Source of the DNA: Pirellulales bacterium | GTDB lineage: Bacteria; Planctomycetota; Planctomycetia; Pirellulales; JAICIG01 | Reading direction: 5' to 3' | Length of the DNA stretch: 64,000 nucleotides | Assembly: GCA_025927475.1 (NCBI GenBank) | Contig: JAICLL010000001.1 | Coordinates: forward strand, 1-64,000 | Shown here: positions 59,956-64,000 of the stretch, piece by piece | How the letters are laid out: every line of letters begins with the position of its first letter | How positions within the stretch are numbered: the stretch's first letter is position 1 | Position numbers and translations under genes: made by a program | The notes under the pieces: model-generated | What the model was told of the DNA's origin: nothing | The model's database searches: none | Seen by the model: the letters and a program-made list of their open reading frames with translations, nothing else

Positions 59956-62900
59956 TCAGGACCGGCGGCCGTTGAGCTCATGGACGAACAACGCGCCGGC
60001 CTCGACATGGCGCCGGGCAAGCTCGACCAGGTGCTCGTGATGCGTAAAGAAGATTACCTGAGTGCGGCAAGAGAGCTCGGCCAGGGCGCGCAGGGTGGCG
60101 ACAGAGCGCTGGTTGTCAAATTGAATCAAGATGTCGTCCACGATCAGCGGCAGCGGCTCCTTGCCCTCCAGCCAGGTCTCGAGGCTGGCCAGCCGCAACG
60201 CCAGGTAAAGCTGGTCGGCGGTGCCGTCGCTCATGCCCTCGACCGGCACCACGCGATCGTCGGCGGACCGCACACCGACCAACACCGCCTCGCCGCGCTC
60301 GTCGTAATCGACCCGCAGACCCGAGAACGAACCGACGGTCAGTTCGGCGAACAGCCGGCTGGCCCGTTCGAGCACCGGCCCCTGATGCCTGGCGCGATAG
60401 CGTTCAATCGCCTCGCGCAGCACGGTGGTGGCCAGCCGCAGGCGGGCGTAGTGCTCGACGTCGGCGGCAATCTCGGCCGCCAGGCTCTGCGTCCGCTCTT
60501 CAGCTTCGGCCGCGGCGGCGCTGGTATCCATGTCGGCCAGGGCTTTTTGCTCCAGCGTGACGAGGCTCGACAGCTCCTTGCCGCGAGCCGAGAACGCGGC
60601 AATTTGCTCGGCCAGTTGCTCGGCGCGAGCGGGCAAGGCGTCGGGATCGGCCTGACCCACTTCCTCGATGAACTCCGCCAGCGGCGCTCCGGCACTCAAC
60701 AGCACCAAGGTGTCGTTGGTCCGCCGCTCGTCGTCGGCCAACTCTTTGGCCAACGCCGACCGTTGCTCCAGATCGGGCAATAATTCGTGGCGTTCGCACT
60801 TCGCCTCTTGGCAGAGCGTGTGCAACGCCGCACGCGCGGCCTCCGCCGACTGCCGCGACCGCTCGCATTGCGCCGCCTGTTTATCGCGTTGTTTGCGTAG
60901 CGCGTCGAGCCGAGCCTGGTGAGCCATTGCTTGCCGATAGTCGGTCAGCATCCGTTCCGCCGCGCGGTCGGGCGGCAAGCCGGCCAAGAGCTCCTGCCGA
61001 TCGAGTGACGCGGCTAACCCGCGAATCTGCTCTTCGAACTGCTTCGATTCGCCGGCGATGCCGTCGATGCGCTCGCGAAATCCCTCGGCGGTTAAAAGCT
61101 TGGTGAACAAATCGTCGACCTGGGCCAACACTTCGTGAGCTTGGGCCGGCGTGGCCTCGGCCGCCAGGCCCAGCGGCTCGACGGCGGCCGTCCAGCTTGC
61201 CGTCCAGGCCGATAGCTCGTGCTGGGCGGCGTCGGCCTTTGCCCGCTCGGCGTCGAGTTGCCGTTGGAAAGCCTGCAACTCGTCCGCCAGCCGGTCGCGC
61301 GTTTGGGCGGTCGCGGTGATCTGGTCGGCCAGCGATTGCCCGCGTTCGAGCTGAGCGGCCAGTGTCTCGTCGCCCCTTCGAGTCGGTTCGCCGAGCGATT
61401 GAAAGACCCGCTCCAGTTCGGCGCGGCAGCGGCCGATGCGCGCCTGAAACTCGTCGATCGCGGCGACTTGTCTACGGATGGCTTCGGCCTGTTCGATCAG
61501 CGTTTGATGCCGGCGCTGCCAGGCGCGCATTTCGCGCGGCGCGGCTGGTTCGATGCCGGCGGGCTGCCATTGCTTGTGCCACTGATCGATCGTCTGCTGG
61601 CGACGCTGGCTCACCCGCCCGCGTGCCTCACCCAGCTTTTCGAGTTCTTGCCGAATGGCCTGCCGCTGCGCCAGCAAGGTGGCCTGGGCGGCCACGCGAT
61701 CGGCCTCGCGCCGCAGGCGGTCGCCCAACTCGTCGGCCTTTCGCAGGGCCGATTCAAACTGCCCGGCCAGATCGGAGTCGGCAGCGATCGTCTCGGTGAT
61801 GGCTTTCGCGGGCGCGTCGCTGGCGTCTCGCTGCCAGGCGCGGCGGATGATTTGCCAGAGCTGATCGCGTTGGTCACGAGCCGCGGCCAGATCGAGTTCG
61901 GTGGGCACCTCGCCCGACAGCCGCACTTGCTCGAGTTTTTCGAGACATTCGGCGTGCCGCGCCTCGGCCTGGGCGACTTGCTCATCGGCCCGCGCCAGCC
62001 CGGCATCGCTTTCGGCGAGCCGCTGCTCGTAGGCGTCGATGGTTTCGAGAGCGGGAACGGGCGATTTTTCCAACTCGTCGAGCGTGCCCGACCACAGCGG
62101 CAACCGAGCCAGCCCGGCGGCCGCTTGCTCGACGAGCCGCTTCGATTCGCTTTGTGCGGCGGCCAGTTCTTCTTCGATGCGCGCGATACTTTGTGCGCGG
62201 CGGAGCACGCTTTTGAGCGGCTCGGCGTCTCGCGGCTGGGCTAATGCCGTCAACCGCGTTTGGGTCGTCTGCACCTTTTCCGCAAGCGATTCGACCTGGG
62301 CGCGCGATTGCCGCAGCCGGCCAACGAGCGCCTCATGCCGGTTGCCCAAATTTTGAATTTCGACTTGCTGCCGCTTGCTGAGCCGCAGTTGTTCGACTCG
62401 TTCGAGCGACAAATCGGGCCGCAACTGGCGCAGCCGCGCGGCGACTTCCGCGAGCAACTGCTGGCGGTTAGCCACCAGGCCGGGCAGATCGCGTTGCGCT
62501 TTGCGGTAGCTGCCCAAGGCGTCGGAGAGCGGCTCGATGGCGTGCCGCTGTGCCAGCAATGGCTCGGGCGCCGCAAGTTGCTCCATCTGCGCGTCGAGTT
62601 CTTCGATGGCCTGCCGCACCACGCGGGCCTCGCTCTCGGCGGCGGCCAATTGGGTGGCCGCCTCGCGCCGCCGCTCGCTGAAGCCCTCGGGCAGCAGCGT
62701 GACCGGACCCAACTCGGTCTTACGCGCCGAGATTTCCTTCAGCTTGGCCACCAAAGCGACCGCCTGCGACACGCGCTCCAACCGGCTCTTCTCGGCCCGC
62801 GCGGCTTCCAACCGCCGCTCGACTTCGGCCAGCTCTTCACGCGATTGCCGCAACAACTTGTCGTGACGCTCCCAGTCGGCGGTCGAAAGCTGCGCGGCGG

Positions 62901-63492
62901 CGGTCGCCTTGCGGGCAGCTTCCCACTCGGAAAGCTTGCTGTTGATGCGCGGGTTTTTCGCGCCCGACTTGAATAGCTCGCCGGCGTCTTTTTCAAGCTG
63001 GGCATGCACGCCTTTCAGATCGGCGATGCCGGCGCCCGCCGCGAACAAGATCTGGCCCAGGCTGCCTTTGCCCTCGACCAGATCTTTGCCGCCTTGCACC
63101 AGCCCGGCATGATCGATGCCGAACATCGTCTCGAACGTTTCACGATCGACGCCGCCCAGATACTTGCTCAAAGCGGCGGGCGCCATCGGCGTATTGTCGT
63201 CGGGGCCGCGCAGGTCGTTGCGGGCGGCCTTGCGGCGAACGCATTCCAGCCGCGAGCCGTCGCCGTTGCTCAACACGCCGGCGATGCGCAGGTTGCCATA
63301 CGGATGAATAAAATCGTCACTGGTGCGCGGCGGAATGCCATACAGGAACTGCTTGAGGGCGCGAAGCGTCGAGCTCTTGCCGGCCTCGTTCGCTCCATAC
63401 ACCACGTGCAGCCCGTACTGCCCGGCGTCGAAATCGAGCGCCACATCGGTGAACGGCCCAAAGGCCCGCAGCTCCAATCGCGCGATCTTCAC
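59956..63492 (-). CDS. YhaN-type AAA/SMC-like ATPase
   Basis: 1178 residues. N-terminal AAA domain with Walker A in VVYGANEAGKSSTLRALKQF (RecF/SbcC/YhaN class), then MFGIDHAGLVQGGKDL. A very long coiled-coil (about 180-1000) rich in Glu, Arg, Ala and Gln follows, and the C-terminal part has the ABC signature MSDGTADQLYLALRLASLE and Walker B LPLIVDDILIQFD. It forms a pair with the gene that overlaps its start, as in YhaO/YhaN or SbcD/SbcC, for DNA-end processing. Confidence 0.93.
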   Translation of the reverse strand: MKIARLELRAFGPFTDVALDFDAGQYGLHVVYGANEAGKSSTLRALKQFLYGIPPRTSDDFIHPYGNLRIAGVLSNGDGSRLECVRRKAARNDLRGPDDNTPMAPAALSKYLGGVDRETFETMFGIDHAGLVQGGKDLVEGKGSLGQILFAAGAGIADLKGVHAQLEKDAGELFKSGAKNPRINSKLSEWEAARKATAAAQLSTADWERHDKLLRQSREELAEVERRLEAARAEKSRLERVSQAVALVAKLKEISARKTELGPVTLLPEGFSERRREAATQLAAAESEARVVRQAIEELDAQMEQLAAPEPLLAQRHAIEPLSDALGSYRKAQRDLPGLVANRQQLLAEVAARLRQLRPDLSLERVEQLRLSKRQQVEIQNLGNRHEALVGRLRQSRAQVESLAEKVQTTQTRLTALAQPRDAEPLKSVLRRAQSIARIEEELAAAQSESKRLVEQAAAGLARLPLWSGTLDELEKSPVPALETIDAYEQRLAESDAGLARADEQVAQAEARHAECLEKLEQVRLSGEVPTELDLAAARDQRDQLWQIIRRAWQRDASDAPAKAITETIAADSDLAGQFESALRKADELGDRLRREADRVAAQATLLAQRQAIRQELEKLGEARGRVSQRRQQTIDQWHKQWQPAGIEPAAPREMRAWQRRHQTLIEQAEAIRRQVAAIDEFQARIGRCRAELERVFQSLGEPTRRGDETLAAQLERGQSLADQITATAQTRDRLADELQAFQRQLDAERAKADAAQHELSAWTASWTAAVEPLGLAAEATPAQAHEVLAQVDDLFTKLLTAEGFRERIDGIAGESKQFEEQIRGLAASLDRQELLAGLPPDRAAERMLTDYRQAMAHQARLDALRKQRDKQAAQCERSRQSAEAARAALHTLCQEAKCERHELLPDLEQRSALAKELADDERRTNDTLVLLSAGAPLAEFIEEVGQADPDALPARAEQLAEQIAAFSARGKELSSLVTLEQKALADMDTSAAAAEAEERTQSLAAEIAADVEHYARLRLATTVLREAIERYRARHQGPVLERASRLFAELTVGSFSGLRVDYDERGEAVLVGVRSADDRVVPVEGMSDGTADQLYLALRLASLETWLEGKEPLPLIVDDILIQFDNQRSVATLRALAELSCRTQVIFFTHHEHLVELARRHVEAGALFVHELNGRRS

Positions 63493-64000
63493 GGCGCCGC
63501 CCTCTCGAAAAGCCGCGAAACCAGCAGCGGCTGAATCTGATCGAGCAACCGACCGAAGTTCGCGGCATCGTCGAGCCGCAGCGCGTCGTCGCCTTCCTTA
63601 AAGTCGGCGGGCAGCTTGCGCCACAGGTCGGCCAGTTCGTCGGCCAATTTCGACGTCGCCGCGGCGTCGTTCCGCAATTCCGCGATGTAATGAAACAACT
63701 CGCCGAGCGGGCCGTCTTCCAGCGCCCCTTCCTCGAGGGCCCGCGGCAGCGACGTCTGGAAACGGACCTTTTCAATCCAGAGCGATCCTTGTCCCACGTC
63801 GCGAGCCAGCGAGCGGATTTCGTTCAGCCAGCGCTGCGGCTCGGCGGCGAGTTTTTCATGGGCCGGGCATGCCCCGAGCACCTCAATGCGCACGGCCAGC
63901 GGACGGCCTTCGCCGGCGGCCAGCAAGCGACCCAGCGATTCCGACGCGCGGTCGAGCACGTCGTAGCCGCTCTCGCAAAGGCTGGCGTCCAGCTCGCACC
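63489..64000 (-). CDS. SbcD/YhaO-type nuclease partner (C-terminal part only)
   Basis: This gene runs out of the window at the right edge: its frame is open from the last bases (CELDASLCESGYDVLD) to the stop at 63489, which overlaps the start of the YhaN-type gene by four bases. The visible region (about 170 residues) shows SLWIEKVRFQTSL and a helical end LLDQIQPLLVSRLFERAA, as in the C-terminal cap of bacterial YhaO/SbcD metallophosphoesterases. The catalytic phosphoesterase domain is not in the window, so the assignment rests largely on its coupling to the ATPase. Confidence 0.72.
   Translation of the reverse strand, partial: CELDASLCESGYDVLDRASESLGRLLAAGEGRPLAVRIEVLGACPAHEKLAAEPQRWLNEIRSLARDVGQGSLWIEKVRFQTSLPRALEEGALEDGPLGELFHYIAELRNDAAATSKLADELADLWRKLPADFKEGDDALRLDDAANFGRLLDQIQPLLVSRLFERAAP

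Overview
The window is GC-rich and tightly packed, and its gene content points to a member of the Planctomycetota, probably Pirellulales-like. The signs are a DUF1559 prepilin-like protein, a DUF1501 protein, DUF4214/PKD secreted protein with an LEVRAVPA leader, an ECF sigma factor overlapping a Ser/Thr kinase, a phytanoyl-CoA dioxygenase-like protein and many secreted proteins of unknown function. No rRNA, tRNA, phage, transposase or CRISPR array was recognised.

Layout. 1-6200: the 3' end of a cystathionine gamma-synthase-like gene, a secreted protein gene interrupted by an in-frame UGA, a trypsin-like protease, a decayed gene, a DUF5678-like gene and selA (minus strand). 6280-9690: ribosomal/RNA polymerase alpha operon rpmJ-rpsM-rpsK-rpsD-rpoA-rplQ. 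9700-12450: an HExxH protein and lutB-lutC, with a heptanucleotide repeat in front of lutB. 12680-19080: membrane and secreted hypotheticals, a degenerate M14 peptidase-like protein, DUF1328 and CsbD stress proteins, an SGNH hydrolase, DUF4112 and DUF4214 proteins. 19080-23260: a blaI/blaR1-like pair with palindromic operators, divergent from a nagA-like gene. 23700-31200: aminotransferase, di-haem peroxidase, small proteins and a 1045-residue bifunctional PutA. 31300-45230: two tandem secreted Gly-rich paralogues, thiO, Gfo/Idh/MocA oxidoreductase, CoxG-like and Ppx/GppA genes, a lipoprotein with HExxH and lectin-like regions, DUF1559 plus small lipoprotein, kinase plus ECF sigma factor, and a lipid kinase. 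45400-50950: recA, an HtrA-like protease and alaS. 50960-57150: TPR protein, a frameshifted small gene and a second ECF sigma factor in one run, then a Cys-rich copper-binding-type protein, a PhyH-like gene and a DUF1501 gene. 57150-64000: a long direct repeat, DUF3891, and a YhaN-type ATPase coupled to the end of a probable SbcD/YhaO-type nuclease.

The strongest lead is the gene at 1358-2239. Its frame continues past a UGA (2090-2092) for 48 codons that still look like protein, a hairpin with a GGU apex follows the UGA at a suitable distance, and selA, which makes selenocysteyl-tRNA, lies 2.5 kb away. This is a candidate for an unrecognised selenoprotein. A nonsense mutation is the main alternative.

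Single-base frame breaks in two or three small genes may be real decay or assembly errors. Intergenic spaces carry several families of short inverted or direct repeats typical of dispersed non-autonomous elements.
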